From an uncultured Blautia sp. (lineage in GTDB: Bacteria > Bacillota > Clostridia > Lachnospirales > Lachnospiraceae), in contig CAKRVL010000019.1 in NCBI GenBank assembly GCA_934408705.1, forward strand, positions 1 through 39,204: a DNA stretch of 39,204 bases. Reading direction: 5' to 3'. The translations under genes were made by a program, and so were the position numbers. Every line of letters begins with the position of its first letter. Position 1 is the first letter of the stretch. The notes below the pieces were generated by a model. The model saw nothing but the letters and a program-made list of their open reading frames with translations. It did no database searches and was not told the origin of the DNA. This document shows, piece by piece, positions 23,474 to 32,906 of the stretch.

Positions 23474-24061
23474 TTATAGGCTTCCTTTTGTAGAAAGTAC
23501 ATCTGTGATACGGGGATCATAAGCAACAGCCATATCCAGTGCTTTTGCAAAGCTTTTAAACATGGCTTCTGCCATATGATGATTATTCCCGGGAGTGAGA
23601 ACCTTAATGTGAAGATTCATAGCTGCTGTATAGGAAATTGCATAGAAAAATTCTTTCACCATCTCTGTAGACATATCACCTGTTTTTTCTGCGGTAAATT
23701 CACCATCAAAAGAAAGATACGGGCGTCCTCCAAGGTCAACCGCACAAAGCACCAGACATTCATCCATGGGAAGAATGCAGCTTCCATAGCGACGGATTCC
23801 CTTCTTATCTCCAACAGCCTCTTTGATAGCAGTTCCAAGAACAATACCAGTGTCTTCCACAGTATGGTGATCATCTACCTGAAGATCTCCCTTTACTCTT
23901 ACGTAAAGATCAAAAAGACCGTGTCGGGCAAAACCATCCAGCATATGGTCAAAAAAACCGATGCCTGTATCAAGACTGCTTTTTCCTGTTCCGTCAAGAT
24001 TCAGCTTCAGGGAAATACTGGTCTCCTTTGTATTACGCTCTACCGTAGCTTCTCTTTTCAT
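23474..24061 (-). CDS. hisB: Imidazoleglycerol-phosphate dehydratase
   Basis: 195 residues, a monofunctional HisB without the phosphatase domain. It dehydrates imidazole glycerol phosphate to imidazole acetol phosphate. The duplicated metal-binding motifs are clear: [13 protein letters not shown] with [10 protein letters not shown] in the first half, and [19 protein letters not shown] in the second. Its ATG overlaps the hisD TGA (ATGA, 24058-24061), indicating translational coupling. Confidence 0.96.
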   Translation of the reverse strand: MKREATVERNTKETSISLKLNLDGTGKSSLDTGIGFFDHMLDGFARHGLFDLYVRVKGDLQVDDHHTVEDTGIVLGTAIKEAVGDKKGIRRYGSCILPMDECLVLCAVDLGGRPYLSFDGEFTAEKTGDMSTEMVKEFFYAISYTAAMNLHIKVLTPGNNHHMAEAMFKSFAKALDMAVAYDPRITDVLSTKGSL

Positions 24062-25371
24062 GATCTCTCCTTTTTATCTTCCTCTTCGAAACGGACTGCA
24101 ATAGAATTAGCATGTGCTGTAAGCTGTTCAGAAGCTGCAAACTGGATAATATCCTTATGGATCTCTCTCAGAGCAGATCTGGAATAATACACAATACTGG
24201 ATTTTTTTATAAAATCATCAACGGAAAGGGCGGAGAAGAACTTGGCTGTTCCATTGGTAGGAAGAACGTGGTTCGGACCTGCAAAATAATCTCCAAGAGG
24301 CTCAGAGCTATATTCTCCAATGAAAATGGCACCTGCGTTACGCACCTTCATCATTACCTCAAAGGCGTCCTTTGTGACAATTTCCATATGCTCAGAAGCT
24401 ATCTCGTTAGCAGCTTCAATAGCTTCATCCATATCTTCTGCAATTAGAATATATCCAAAATTTTCCAGGGATTTACTGATGATTTCTTTACGAGACAATA
24501 CCTTAAGGTATCCCTCAATCTCTTTTTCTACATTTTGTGCCAGCTCTGTGCTTGTAGTGATCAGAATTGCAGAAGCCATTTCATCATGCTCTGCCTGGGA
24601 AAGAAGGTCTGCTGCTACATAATGAGCATTGGCTGTCTCATCTGCAAGAACAAGTATTTCACTTGGTCCGGCTATAGAATCAATGTTTACATGTCCATAA
24701 ACAGCTTTTTTCGCAAGGGCTACAAAAATATTGCCAGGACCTACGATCTTGTCAACCTTAGGAATACTTGAGGTACCATAAGCCAGAGCACCGATGGCCT
24801 GAGCGCCGCCAACCTTATAAATTTCATCTGCTCCGGCTTCTTTGGCGGCAACCAGGGTTGACGGATTTACTTTTCCATCTTTTCCCGGAGGTGTTGTCAT
24901 AACAATATGAGGAACTCCTGCGACCTTGGCTGGGACAATGTTCATCAGTACAGAGGATGGATAAACTGCTTTCCCACCTGGAACATATACGCCAACACGG
25001 TCTAAGGGGGTAATCTTCTGACCAAGCATTGTACCATTTTCCGTGCTTGTGAACCAGCTGTTCTGACGCTGCTTCTCATGATAGGTACGGATATTTACAA
25101 GAGCTTTGCGGATAACCTCCAGCAGGGAAGCATCAACCGCTTCGTATGCTTCTTTTATTTCTTCTTCGGTTACACGAATAGTTTCAGGGGTAACTTCCAC
25201 CTTATCAAATTCTCTGGTATAAGAAAAAAGAGCTTCATCTCCCTTTTCTTTTACATTGGCAAGAATATCTGCAACTGCAGCTTCGAATTTACCATAATTA
25301 TTAGGGCTTCTTTTCAAAAGATTTTCCAGAATATCTTTTGTAGATTCCTTTGTTAATCTTACTGTACGCAT
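24058..25371 (-). CDS. hisD: Histidinol dehydrogenase
   Basis: 437 residues, full length. It catalyses the last two steps, L-histidinol to histidine, with two NAD+ and a bound zinc. Family landmarks: LDRVGVYVPGGKAVYPSS, the GGAQAIGALAYGT and KIVGPGNIFVALAK segments, SIAGPSEILVLAD, QAEHDEMASA with metal and catalytic residues, and FAGPNHVLPTNG. GGAAGG precedes the ATG. It lies 65 bp after hisG, the only sizeable gap in the operon, in which I see no clear promoter or terminator. Confidence 0.97.
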   Translation of the reverse strand: MRTVRLTKESTKDILENLLKRSPNNYGKFEAAVADILANVKEKGDEALFSYTREFDKVEVTPETIRVTEEEIKEAYEAVDASLLEVIRKALVNIRTYHEKQRQNSWFTSTENGTMLGQKITPLDRVGVYVPGGKAVYPSSVLMNIVPAKVAGVPHIVMTTPPGKDGKVNPSTLVAAKEAGADEIYKVGGAQAIGALAYGTSSIPKVDKIVGPGNIFVALAKKAVYGHVNIDSIAGPSEILVLADETANAHYVAADLLSQAEHDEMASAILITTSTELAQNVEKEIEGYLKVLSRKEIISKSLENFGYILIAEDMDEAIEAANEIASEHMEIVTKDAFEVMMKVRNAGAIFIGEYSSEPLGDYFAGPNHVLPTNGTAKFFSALSVDDFIKKSSIVYYSRSALREIHKDIIQFAASEQLTAHANSIAVRFEEEDKKERS

Positions 25372-25436
25372 TTTGATCGGTCCTTCCCATTTATATTATG
25401 TCAGCTGTTTATCAGCCTGTGATTGTTAAAAGATTG

Positions 25437-26072
25437 TCAGATTATTTTCCGTAAATCTTCAATAAGCTTACTGATACGTTCATTTTCCATTTTCATGCTT
25501 ACCTGATTCACTACCATTCTGGCAGAAAGCGGACAAACCTCTTCCAATACCTTCAGGCCATTTTCCTTAAGGGTGCTTCCTGTCTCTACAATATCCACGA
25601 TCACTTCTGAAAGACCTACAATAGGTGCCAGTTCAATGGAGCCGTTCAGCTTGATGATCTCTACGGTCTGATGCTTCTTGTTATAGAAATAGTCCTTAGC
25701 AATGTTAGGGTATTTGGTCGCTACGCGGATCAGCTGATTGGAATTCAGAAGTGGCCTTGCAATCTCCGGTCCGCACACACACATACGGCAGGCACCGAAA
25801 CCAAGATCCATTACTTCATAAAGCTTACGCCCTTCTTCCAGAATAGTGTCCTTGCCAACAATCCCGATGTCAGCAGCGCCGTATTCTACGTAAGTAGGTA
25901 CATCCGGTCCTTTTGCAAGGAAAAAACGGAGCTTTAATTCTTCATTTACAAAAATCAGCTTACGGGAATCCTTATCCTTCATTTCCTCGCAGGTGATTCC
26001 GATCTTCTCCAGCATGGCCAGCGTTTTGTCAGCAAGCCGTCCCTTAGTAAGGGCAAAAGTCAGATATCTCAT
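25437..26072 (-). CDS. hisG: ATP phosphoribosyltransferase, short form catalytic subunit
   Basis: 211 residues, the short HisG that lacks the C-terminal regulatory domain and needs HisZ. It commits ATP and PRPP to histidine synthesis. Motifs include [30 protein letters not shown] and the PRPP-binding [18 protein letters not shown] with [15 protein letters not shown]. Its ATG overlaps the hisZ TGA (26069-26072), which suits subunits made in fixed ratio. Confidence 0.96.
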   Translation of the reverse strand: MRYLTFALTKGRLADKTLAMLEKIGITCEEMKDKDSRKLIFVNEELKLRFFLAKGPDVPTYVEYGAADIGIVGKDTILEEGRKLYEVMDLGFGACRMCVCGPEIARPLLNSNQLIRVATKYPNIAKDYFYNKKHQTVEIIKLNGSIELAPIVGLSEVIVDIVETGSTLKENGLKVLEEVCPLSARMVVNQVSMKMENERISKLIEDLRKII

Positions 26073-27205
26073 AATTCCACCTCACAAACCTTAGTCACTT
26101 TCTCTGGGCGAAGAGCTACATTTCGTCCCTGGGAACGGAGCTCTTTTGCTTTCTGGATCGCCTGAATACGATTCTCCCTGCCATAAGTGATCACTGTAAT
26201 CTCCTCATCCTCTTCCTGAGCAATCTTTTGTCTGGAGAGTGCCATAAGAAGGTTATCTACTACAATGGCAAATCCAATGGAAGCAGCCGGTTTTCCGAAG
26301 TGCTTCATCAGCTGATTGTAACGTCCTCCCTTGATCAGTGCTTCACCGGTACCATAGGTATAAGCCTGGAAAATGATTCCTGTGTAATAATGATATTTAC
26401 TTAACATGGCGAAGTCAAAAGTAATATATTTTTCATAGCCATAAATCTTTAACAGCTCATAGATTTCCTCCAGCCGTGCTACTGCTTTCAACGCTTGAGA
26501 GTTATCTGTAAGAGCTTTCGCCTTCTTCAGAACCTCTGCGGAACCAAACTGCTGAGGCAGCTGGGAAAGGACTCTGGAAAGAGATTTATCCATGTTCTTA
26601 CTTTTTACAAGTTCTTCCACTCCGAAATAATTCTTCTGTGAGATCAGCTCCCGAAGCTCTTCTTCCTCTTCCTGACACATACCTGTCTGGGCAAAAATTG
26701 CCTTATAATAATCTACCTGACCTACGCTGACCTGGAACTCTGTAAGCCCTGCCGCAAGGAGACATTCTACAGTCATTGCAAGAATTTCTGCATCTGCTTC
26801 CGGTGAATCATCTCCCATACGCTCTACACCCATCTGGGTAGTTTCCTTTAGTCTGCCGCGGAAACTGGAATTGTTGATAAAGGTATTTCCAGTATAACAC
26901 AGACTGACAACTTCTTTTTCCGGATTAAAATATGTGGCACATGCTCTGGAAACAGAAGGGGTAAAATCCGGACGGAGTACCAGCGTATTACCCTCTCTGT
27001 CAAAAAATTTATAAAGTTCTCTGGAAGGAATGGTTCCTACTTCTTTACTGAACACTTCAAAATATTCGAAAGTAGGAGTTTCTATATCTTCAAATCCATA
27101 CTGATGGAATACATGGTGGAGCTTCTCCTGAAGTCTGCGCTTTCTGCTGCATTCCTGGCTGTAAATATCCCGTACACCCTCTGGCGTATGAAAAATCCTC
27201 TGCAT
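26069..27205 (-). CDS. hisZ: ATP phosphoribosyltransferase regulatory subunit
   Basis: 378 residues, a histidyl-tRNA-synthetase-like protein without aminoacylation activity that assembles with short HisG and senses histidine. Class II synthetase motifs are visible: [16 protein letters not shown] at the N-terminus, [17 protein letters not shown] (motif 2 region) and [20 protein letters not shown] (motif 3 region). The anticodon-binding domain is absent or short, as expected for HisZ rather than HisS. It is the first gene of the his operon. ATG 27205 has GGAGG 9 bp upstream; a nearer ATG at 27210 is out of frame. Confidence 0.93.
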   Translation of the reverse strand: MQRIFHTPEGVRDIYSQECSRKRRLQEKLHHVFHQYGFEDIETPTFEYFEVFSKEVGTIPSRELYKFFDREGNTLVLRPDFTPSVSRACATYFNPEKEVVSLCYTGNTFINNSSFRGRLKETTQMGVERMGDDSPEADAEILAMTVECLLAAGLTEFQVSVGQVDYYKAIFAQTGMCQEEEEELRELISQKNYFGVEELVKSKNMDKSLSRVLSQLPQQFGSAEVLKKAKALTDNSQALKAVARLEEIYELLKIYGYEKYITFDFAMLSKYHYYTGIIFQAYTYGTGEALIKGGRYNQLMKHFGKPAASIGFAIVVDNLLMALSRQKIAQEEDEEITVITYGRENRIQAIQKAKELRSQGRNVALRPEKVTKVCEVEL

Positions 27206-27320
27206 ATCATGTTTCCTCCATCTTGTTCTTATAATAGTTATCTTATATTGATGATTTCATAAATAAAGTAATTACAAATATACTTCACTGCGCTACCATA
27301 ACAATGTGAAATTAATGTAG

Positions 27321-27349
27321 ATTATAGTGGAAACGGATTAGATTGTCAA
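27321..27349 (-). promoter_or_regulatory. Consensus sigma-A promoter of the his operon
   Basis: Minus strand: perfect TTGACA (27344-27349), 17-bp spacer, perfect TATAAT (27321-27326). The leader of about 110 nt before hisZ contains no T-box or histidine-rich leader peptide that I can recognise. The TGA inside the -35 box is the stop codon of recU. Confidence 0.85.
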
Positions 27350-27879
27350 TCCCTCGATTCAAGATCCAGCTTTAACCCCTCCAGATAAGGAACCAAAAAG
27401 CCATTCTTTCTGGGCAGATAATATTTGTCGGGCAATTCTTCCCTGCGAAAGCTCTTTCGCCCCCCATCTTCCATCCTTCTCCAGAACACGAGAAGTTCCC
27501 TGAAAGGCAGATAATAAAAAAGGTTTTCCTGGCTGAAAAAGATAAGAAAAAATGCCACGCCATTCTGTCTTTCAAAGTCCTCCATAAACTTCACCTGATG
27601 AGGATGAATATTTGCCAGAGGAAACGTCTGGGCGCTGCATTCTTTTGCATCAAAGCAGACAGGAATTCCCTGTACTGCACCTATGTAATCAACGGTGCTT
27701 CGCTGGTCAAAATATGCCAGAGTAATGTGGCGGTTCTCTTTGTCCATGCGCACCGGAGTGATGGGAGTGGGGATTTTCTGTACCAGTGCAAGTCCCTTTT
27801 CCCTGTATTGTTCATTTGTACGGTTTACAAGGTCCTCCAGGGTAGAACCCCGGAGACCTCTGCTGTTCCATGTTGCCAT
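27346..27879 (-). CDS. recU: Holliday junction resolvase RecU
   Basis: 177 residues. WNSRGLRGSTLEDLVNRTN at the N-terminus is the RecU signature. The nuclease core follows as FDQRSTVDYIGAVQGIPVCFDAKE, holding the metal-binding Asp and the E-x-K type residues. RecU resolves Holliday junctions in Firmicutes recombination and chromosome segregation. It begins 2 bp after lepB at the end of a six-gene operon. Its stop lies in the -35 box of the his promoter. Confidence 0.93.
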   Translation of the reverse strand: MATWNSRGLRGSTLEDLVNRTNEQYREKGLALVQKIPTPITPVRMDKENRHITLAYFDQRSTVDYIGAVQGIPVCFDAKECSAQTFPLANIHPHQVKFMEDFERQNGVAFFLIFFSQENLFYYLPFRELLVFWRRMEDGGRKSFRREELPDKYYLPRKNGFLVPYLEGLKLDLESRD

Positions 27880-27881
27880 TA

Positions 27882-28451
27882 TTACTGCTCCTTATAGTCA
27901 AGAAGCTTGATTGAAGGATAATATCTTACTACTGCTTTTCCTACGATCTGGTCGAAGCGTACAAAGGTATTCTTCCAGTAACGGGAATCCTTGGAATCAT
28001 TTCTGTTATCTCCCAGCATAAAATAGCAGTCTTCCGGAACGGTATATGGTCCGAAGCTTCCTCTCATTTTCTCTGGAATAAAGGAATCATCAAGGGCTGT
28101 CTCGGAACCATCGATGTATACCTTTCCATCTATGATCTCAACAGTTTCTCCCGGAAGTCCGATCACACGTTTAATGAAAAGCTGGCTTTCATCGTCCGGA
28201 TACTTGAAAATCACAATGTCAAAACGTTCAGGATCCTTAGTCTTCTTGGAAATTTCATGACCAAAAAGATCCAGGTTAATACCATATGCCAGGCGGAAAC
28301 CAAAAATACGGTCACCAGTCATAATAGTTTTCTCCATGGAGGGAGAAGGAATTTTTGCGTTGATCAGTACTACGTTGTTGATGACAAGGACTACTGCCAC
28401 TACAATGATAATCATTTTTACATAGTCCCATACTTCATGCCAGATTTTCAT
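27882..28451 (-). CDS. lepB: Signal peptidase I
   Basis: 189 residues. One N-terminal membrane helix (about 13-31), nucleophile Ser38 in PSPSMEKT and general base Lys94 in LFIKRVIGLPGE. Box E is GDNRNDSKDSRYW near the end. It cleaves signal peptides of secreted proteins outside the membrane. The short, single-helix form is typical of Firmicutes SipS-type enzymes. It starts 1 bp after the pseudouridine synthase stop. Confidence 0.95.
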   Translation of the reverse strand: MKIWHEVWDYVKMIIIVVAVVLVINNVVLINAKIPSPSMEKTIMTGDRIFGFRLAYGINLDLFGHEISKKTKDPERFDIVIFKYPDDESQLFIKRVIGLPGETVEIIDGKVYIDGSETALDDSFIPEKMRGSFGPYTVPEDCYFMLGDNRNDSKDSRYWKNTFVRFDQIVGKAVVRYYPSIKLLDYKEQ

Positions 28452-28452
28452 A

Positions 28453-29433
28453 TTATTTATTCTCCTCTACGTGTTCCTCTTTCAGGATATTTTGAAACTG
28501 TGGGGGCAAAGAAGCTGTAAACTCTCTGCCTGACAGATAGGAAAGCCGCCCTTCGATTTTGGGGATTTCCAGTCTGTATGCGTGAAGCAGCTGCGATTTC
28601 AGACCATATTTACTGCGGTACATTTCATTAAAAGAACGAAGACCATACTTGTAATCTCCCACAAGAGGATGCCCCTCTCCGGCAAGATGTGCCCTGATCT
28701 GATGAGTTCGTCCGGTAATAAGCTCCACCTCAAGAAGTGTAACCTTCCCGTTATCTCTAAGAGGCCGGTATCTGGTCTCAATAGGAAGTGCTTCTGGTGT
28801 TCCAAATTCCTGTACTGTTACTTTATTACATTTTTCATCTTTATGCAAATACCCTTTGATATATTTTTCGTTTTTTATCACACCCTTTACAAGACAGCGG
28901 TAAAATTTATGAAGACTTCTGTTGTGGAAAAGTGTCGAAAGCTCCTGAAGTCCTGTCAGGGATTTACCTGCAGCTACAAGTCCGCTGGTATTACGGTCCA
29001 GTCGATTGCATACGGATGGACGGAAGGTATGTAATGACTCTTCTGTGACAGCTCCTGTATCCAGTAAATATCCCGTAAGATATTCTACCAGGGAGGGAGT
29101 TTTGTCATCTGCAGGCTGGGAAAGCATTCCGGCGGGTTTGTTAATGAAAAGAACATTGTCATCCTCATAAATGATATCCAGCTCCTGGTGAGCTCTTGCC
29201 ACGGTTTCTCCTGTTCCGGCAAATTTTTCAAAGGTATCGTCGGAGAGAAACAGCTTTATATGGTCACCGGTAGTAAGCTTTTCATTGCCTGTAGCCTTAC
29301 TTCCGTTCAGAGTGATATTTTTCTTGCGGAGCATTTTATAGAAAAAGCTTTTTGGGGCATCTCTGAGAAGCTTTCCGAGGTACTTATCAAAGCGTTGCCC
29401 CGCTTCGTTTTCATTGATTATAAATTCTTTCAT
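28453..29433 (-). CDS. RluA-family pseudouridine synthase
   Basis: 326 residues. An S4 RNA-binding domain lies at about 12-70 (RFDKYLGKLLRDAPKSFFYKM). The pseudouridine synthase domain has the catalytic Asp146 in NRLDRNTSGL, LFINKPAGM upstream, and GRTHQIRAHLAGEGHPLVGD downstream. It isomerises specific uridines in rRNA or tRNA. Firmicutes carry several RluA/RluC/RluD-like paralogues, so I give no symbol. Confidence 0.93.
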   Translation of the reverse strand: MKEFIINENEAGQRFDKYLGKLLRDAPKSFFYKMLRKKNITLNGSKATGNEKLTTGDHIKLFLSDDTFEKFAGTGETVARAHQELDIIYEDDNVLFINKPAGMLSQPADDKTPSLVEYLTGYLLDTGAVTEESLHTFRPSVCNRLDRNTSGLVAAGKSLTGLQELSTLFHNRSLHKFYRCLVKGVIKNEKYIKGYLHKDEKCNKVTVQEFGTPEALPIETRYRPLRDNGKVTLLEVELITGRTHQIRAHLAGEGHPLVGDYKYGLRSFNEMYRSKYGLKSQLLHAYRLEIPKIEGRLSYLSGREFTASLPPQFQNILKEEHVEENK

Positions 29434-29448
29434 ATAGTTAATATCCTG

Positions 29449-30060
29449 TTAAATACATAAATTCAGTATTACATGTCTTATCATTTCGTCCCTTGTATAG
29501 TCAGGATATCTTGGATCCGGAGTATAACGCAGTCCTTCTTCCAGGGATTCCTTATGCTGATTCATAGAATCAAGACGTTCCAGAAATGGACGAAGCTCAC
29601 CAAGGATTTTTACATCTACCTTGTATCCGTTTTTGCGAACCAGTTTCTGGGCTTCTTCAGCCATAAAGCCTGTGTCTGCTTTAGGATCACTGGTGTATCC
29701 CACTACTGTATTTCCGCATATGGCAATGGCGTCTATGGCACATTTCTTTTCATAGAAGGTCATATACATTTCATATGCCATTACAAGTTCTCCTTGATGT
29801 GCCTGGATTTTTTTGTATAAGGCAGGATCCACAGGTCTGGCAAGATAAACCATGATCACATCTACGATAGCTTTACATCCTGGCAGAGAGCCTACCAGAG
29901 CTATGATCGTCCAGATGGAATTTCTTGTGCCAAGATAGATCCACATGCTGATAAAAATAAACAGAGGCACACCAAGCATAATGGCTGCAATGATAATTCT
30001 GCGTTTTCGTTCACGCTTCAGATATCCGAATTCTCCTTTGTTTGTCTGGGTAAGTTTCAT
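29449..30060 (-). CDS. Conserved membrane protein of unknown function
   Basis: 203 residues. A basic N-terminus (GYLKRERKRRI) is followed by two membrane helices (about 24-70: IIIAAIMLGVPLFIFISMWIYL and TIIALVGSLPGCKAIVDVIMVYLA). A cytoplasmic domain of about 130 residues follows (YEMYMTFYEKKCAIDAIAICGNTVVGYTSDP). The start is ATG 30060, with AGGAGTG about 6 bp upstream; a longer frame to 30171 would run far into the YgiQ gene. I do not recognise the family. It lies within a tight operon between the YgiQ and pseudouridine synthase genes. Confidence 0.75.
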   Translation of the reverse strand: MKLTQTNKGEFGYLKRERKRRIIIAAIMLGVPLFIFISMWIYLGTRNSIWTIIALVGSLPGCKAIVDVIMVYLARPVDPALYKKIQAHQGELVMAYEMYMTFYEKKCAIDAIAICGNTVVGYTSDPKADTGFMAEEAQKLVRKNGYKVDVKILGELRPFLERLDSMNQHKESLEEGLRYTPDPRYPDYTRDEMIRHVILNLCI

Positions 30061-30070
30061 GAAAACACTC

Positions 30071-31963
30071 CTATTTCTGCTTTTTTCTTGTGTGATTGTT
30101 GCGGATGGTTTTCTTTGGAGCTTTGCTGCGGCCTGGATTTCCAGAATGCTGATTTCCTCCCCGGCCTTCACGGATAGGGCGTATCAGACATTTTTCTCCA
30201 TACCCTATCAGATCCATACGCCCGGCAAGCTTAAGCCCTTCCAGCACAAGTTCTCTGTTGGCTGGATTTTTATATTGCATCAGAGCGCGCTGGATGGATT
30301 TCTCATGAGCATTTCTGGGTACATAAACCTTCTCCCCTGTAAGTGGATGGATGCCTGTGTAATACATACATGTAGATAAGGTAGATGGAGTAGGATAAAA
30401 ATCCTGCACCTGTTCCGGTGTAAAGCCAAGATCACGAACATACTCTGCCAGCTTCACTGCTTCCTTCATGGTGCATCCTGGATGGGAGGACATGAAATAA
30501 GGAACAGCATACTGCTGTAAGCCGGCTTTTTTATTCGCTTTATCAAATTCCTTCAGGAATCTCTCATATACTTCATGGGACGGCTTTCCCATATATTTCA
30601 GAACCTGATCAGATACATGCTCAGGTGCCACACGAAGCTGCCCGCTCACATGATATTTTGCAAGCTCATTTAAAAAAGTCTTATCAGGATCAGCAAGCAC
30701 ATAATCGAAGCGCACTCCTGACCGGACAAATACTTTCTTTACTTTAGGAAGATCGCGAAGCTTGCGAAGAAGTGCAACATAATCCTTGTGATCAGCGGTC
30801 AGGTTCTTACATGGTTCAGGAAAAAGACAATGCCGGTTTTTACACACGCCCTTAGTAAGCTGCTTTTTACAAGATGGGAGACGAAAATCGGCAGTAGGAC
30901 CGCCTACATCATGGATGTAGCCCTTGAAATCTTTATCCTTAGTCATATGAACTGCTTCTTTTAGAATAGATTCATGGCTTCTGGTCTGCAGGATTCTTCC
31001 TTGATGGAATGTCAGGGCACAAAAGCTGCAGCTACCGAAGCAGCCGCGGTTGCTTGTAAGGCTGAACCTGATTTCCTCCAGGGCGGGGATTCCTCCCTCC
31101 TTCTCATACATAGGATGATAACTTCCGGTATATGGAAGATCATATACATCATCCATTTCCTCCTGTGTAAGAGGCAGTGCCGGCGGATTCTGGATCACAT
31201 AGCCCTTGTTCCCATAGGATTCGGCCATAGTACCGGCAGTGAAGGGATCTGTATTCTGATACTGGACAGCAAAGCTTCTGGCATAGGCCTGTTTGTCTGT
31301 CTGCACCTCCTCAAAGGATGGAAGCACAATGGGTTCATAGGTGCGGGATAAATCTTTACATTTATAGACCGTTCCTGCCACATACGTGATCTCGCTGACT
31401 GGAATCCCACTGTCCAGTGCCTCTGCTATCTCAATAATTGAGTGTTCTCCCATTCCATAGGAAATCAGGTCTGCTCCAGAATCTATAAGAACGCTGTGCT
31501 TTACTTTATTTTCCCAATAATCGTAATGTGCCATCCTTCTCAGACTTGCTTCGATTCCACCCAGAATAATGGGAGTTTTCTTAAAAGTCTGACGAATCAG
31601 ATTACTGTACACAATAGTAGCACGATCCGGGCGTAAACCCATTTTACCGCCAGGAGAATAAGAATCCTTCTGGCGGTGCTTTTTTGCAACTGTGTAATGA
31701 TTGACCATGGAGTCCATATTACCGGCAGTAACTAAAAACCCAAGACGAGGCTCTCCGAATACGGCAATACTCTCCTTTTTCCGCCAGTCTGGCTGCGGAA
31801 TGATTCCCACCCTATAACCATGACGCTCAAGAATGCGGCTGATGATAGCGCTACCAAAAGAGGAGTGGTCTACATAGGCATCTCCTGTTACATAGACAAA
31901 GTCCACCTGATCCCAGCCTCTGGCCTCCATATCTTTTTTATCAACTGGTAAAAACTGTGACAT
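30071..31963 (-). CDS. YgiQ-family radical SAM protein
   Basis: 630 residues. An N-terminal B12-binding-like/UPF0313 domain starts FLPVDKKDMEARGWDQVDFV. The radical SAM cluster is CFGSCSFC (about 306-313), and a C-terminal DUF3362-type segment ends in a Lys/Arg-rich tail (KKTIRNNHTRKKQK). This UPF0313/YgiQ family is widespread and its reaction is unknown. The gene follows the alarmone synthetase gene by 12 bp. Confidence 0.93.
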   Translation of the reverse strand: MSQFLPVDKKDMEARGWDQVDFVYVTGDAYVDHSSFGSAIISRILERHGYRVGIIPQPDWRKKESIAVFGEPRLGFLVTAGNMDSMVNHYTVAKKHRQKDSYSPGGKMGLRPDRATIVYSNLIRQTFKKTPIILGGIEASLRRMAHYDYWENKVKHSVLIDSGADLISYGMGEHSIIEIAEALDSGIPVSEITYVAGTVYKCKDLSRTYEPIVLPSFEEVQTDKQAYARSFAVQYQNTDPFTAGTMAESYGNKGYVIQNPPALPLTQEEMDDVYDLPYTGSYHPMYEKEGGIPALEEIRFSLTSNRGCFGSCSFCALTFHQGRILQTRSHESILKEAVHMTKDKDFKGYIHDVGGPTADFRLPSCKKQLTKGVCKNRHCLFPEPCKNLTADHKDYVALLRKLRDLPKVKKVFVRSGVRFDYVLADPDKTFLNELAKYHVSGQLRVAPEHVSDQVLKYMGKPSHEVYERFLKEFDKANKKAGLQQYAVPYFMSSHPGCTMKEAVKLAEYVRDLGFTPEQVQDFYPTPSTLSTCMYYTGIHPLTGEKVYVPRNAHEKSIQRALMQYKNPANRELVLEGLKLAGRMDLIGYGEKCLIRPIREGRGGNQHSGNPGRSKAPKKTIRNNHTRKKQK

Positions 31964-31975
31964 TTAAAAACTCTC

Positions 31976-32818
31976 CTATGAAATACAGCTCTTCCCCGGC
32001 TGATGCCCCACATTGTGGTAAACTGCCTGGGCGCGGTAACCTTCCGCGATGATATCAAGCTGTCTGTGAAATCGTTCCAGTTGCTTCAGGTCCTTGGTAC
32101 GGAAAACCCGAAGAAATTCTGCCTGAATCTTAATTACCTCTCGCTCGCTGGAAACACGGTAAAGGTTTTCTATATTATTAAGAATATCTTTTACAAGATT
32201 AGACTGCATCTGTGAAGAGTTCTGGGCGTCCATAATCTCATCCCGCACAGAGGACATCTCCTGATCCAGCAAAATAATAGCATCTGCAGCATTTGTCAGA
32301 CGTTCAGCCACATGAGGCGGCATGTCCCCTTTATACTTATACTGAAGGGAATGCTCAATAGTAGCCCAGAAATCCATTGCCATAGTACGGATCTGTATCT
32401 CTGCCTGAAGTCTTCGCGGACCATTTAGGGTTTCTACTGTATAATAAATAATAAGATGAAGGCTTCTGTAGCCACTCTGCTTTACATGCTTCAGATAATT
32501 CTTCTCACTCTTAATGGTCATATCTGACCGGTTCTGAATCAGAGAGGCTACTGTTTCGATATCCTCCTCGAACTGGCAGATAATACGGATTCCCGCAATA
32601 TCTTCTATTTCTTCTTCCATACGTTCCATAGGAATATGCTTGCGCTGCATTTTCTCCAGAATACTGGATACACTTTTTACGCGTCCGCTTACCTGTTCAA
32701 TGGGGGAATACAGATCATTCTCTCTGTGTTCACTGATAATATGTTCAAATTTGACGATCATTTCCTGAACCGCCAGCTCGTAGGGGCATAAAATGCTTCT
32801 CCATAACTGTATTTCCAT
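31976..32818 (-). CDS. Small alarmone synthetase (RelA/SpoT-domain GTP pyrophosphokinase)
   Basis: 280 residues, with only the synthetase domain and no hydrolase, TGS or ACT domain. Motifs: GRVKSVSSILEKMQRK, the catalytic stretch IEDIAGIRIICQF, YLKHVKQSGYRSLHLII, and LQAEIQIRTMAMDFWATIEH. It transfers pyrophosphate from ATP to GTP or GDP to make (p)ppGpp, like RelQ/RelP (SasB/SasA). GGAG lies about 10 bp before the ATG. It is the first gene of the operon running to recU, with an extended -10 promoter at 32877-32885 and a possible leader hairpin. Confidence 0.9.
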   Translation of the reverse strand: MEIQLWRSILCPYELAVQEMIVKFEHIISEHRENDLYSPIEQVSGRVKSVSSILEKMQRKHIPMERMEEEIEDIAGIRIICQFEEDIETVASLIQNRSDMTIKSEKNYLKHVKQSGYRSLHLIIYYTVETLNGPRRLQAEIQIRTMAMDFWATIEHSLQYKYKGDMPPHVAERLTNAADAIILLDQEMSSVRDEIMDAQNSSQMQSNLVKDILNNIENLYRVSSEREVIKIQAEFLRVFRTKDLKQLERFHRQLDIIAEGYRAQAVYHNVGHQPGKSCIS

Positions 32819-32876
32819 ATAATTCGCTCCTTACAAATATGGACAATGTAACAAAAAGCTGCCCATATATTTTTTC

Positions 32877-32885
32877 ATTATAGCA
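32877..32885 (-). promoter_or_regulatory. Extended -10 promoter of the alarmone synthetase operon
   Basis: TGCTATAAT on the minus strand; a weak TTACAT lies 18 bp further upstream. In the leader, ATATGGGC and GTCCATAT can pair (with one G-U) around a 16-nt loop, ahead of the GGAG ribosome binding site. Confidence 0.6.
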
Positions 32886-32906
32886 TATATTTCTAAAAAA
32901 ATGTAA

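Noticed and set aside
27206..27320. T-box or his leader peptide upstream of hisZ
   Set aside because: No T-box core sequence, specifier-type stem or run of His codons could be found in the leader of about 110 nt.
30061..30171. 37-residue extension of the unknown membrane protein
   Set aside because: It lies inside the 3' end of the YgiQ gene; ATG 30060 has AGGAG at proper distance.
29945..30379. Plus-strand frame over the YgiQ/membrane protein junction
   Set aside because: Antisense to two coding genes whose starts are fixed by good ribosome binding sites.
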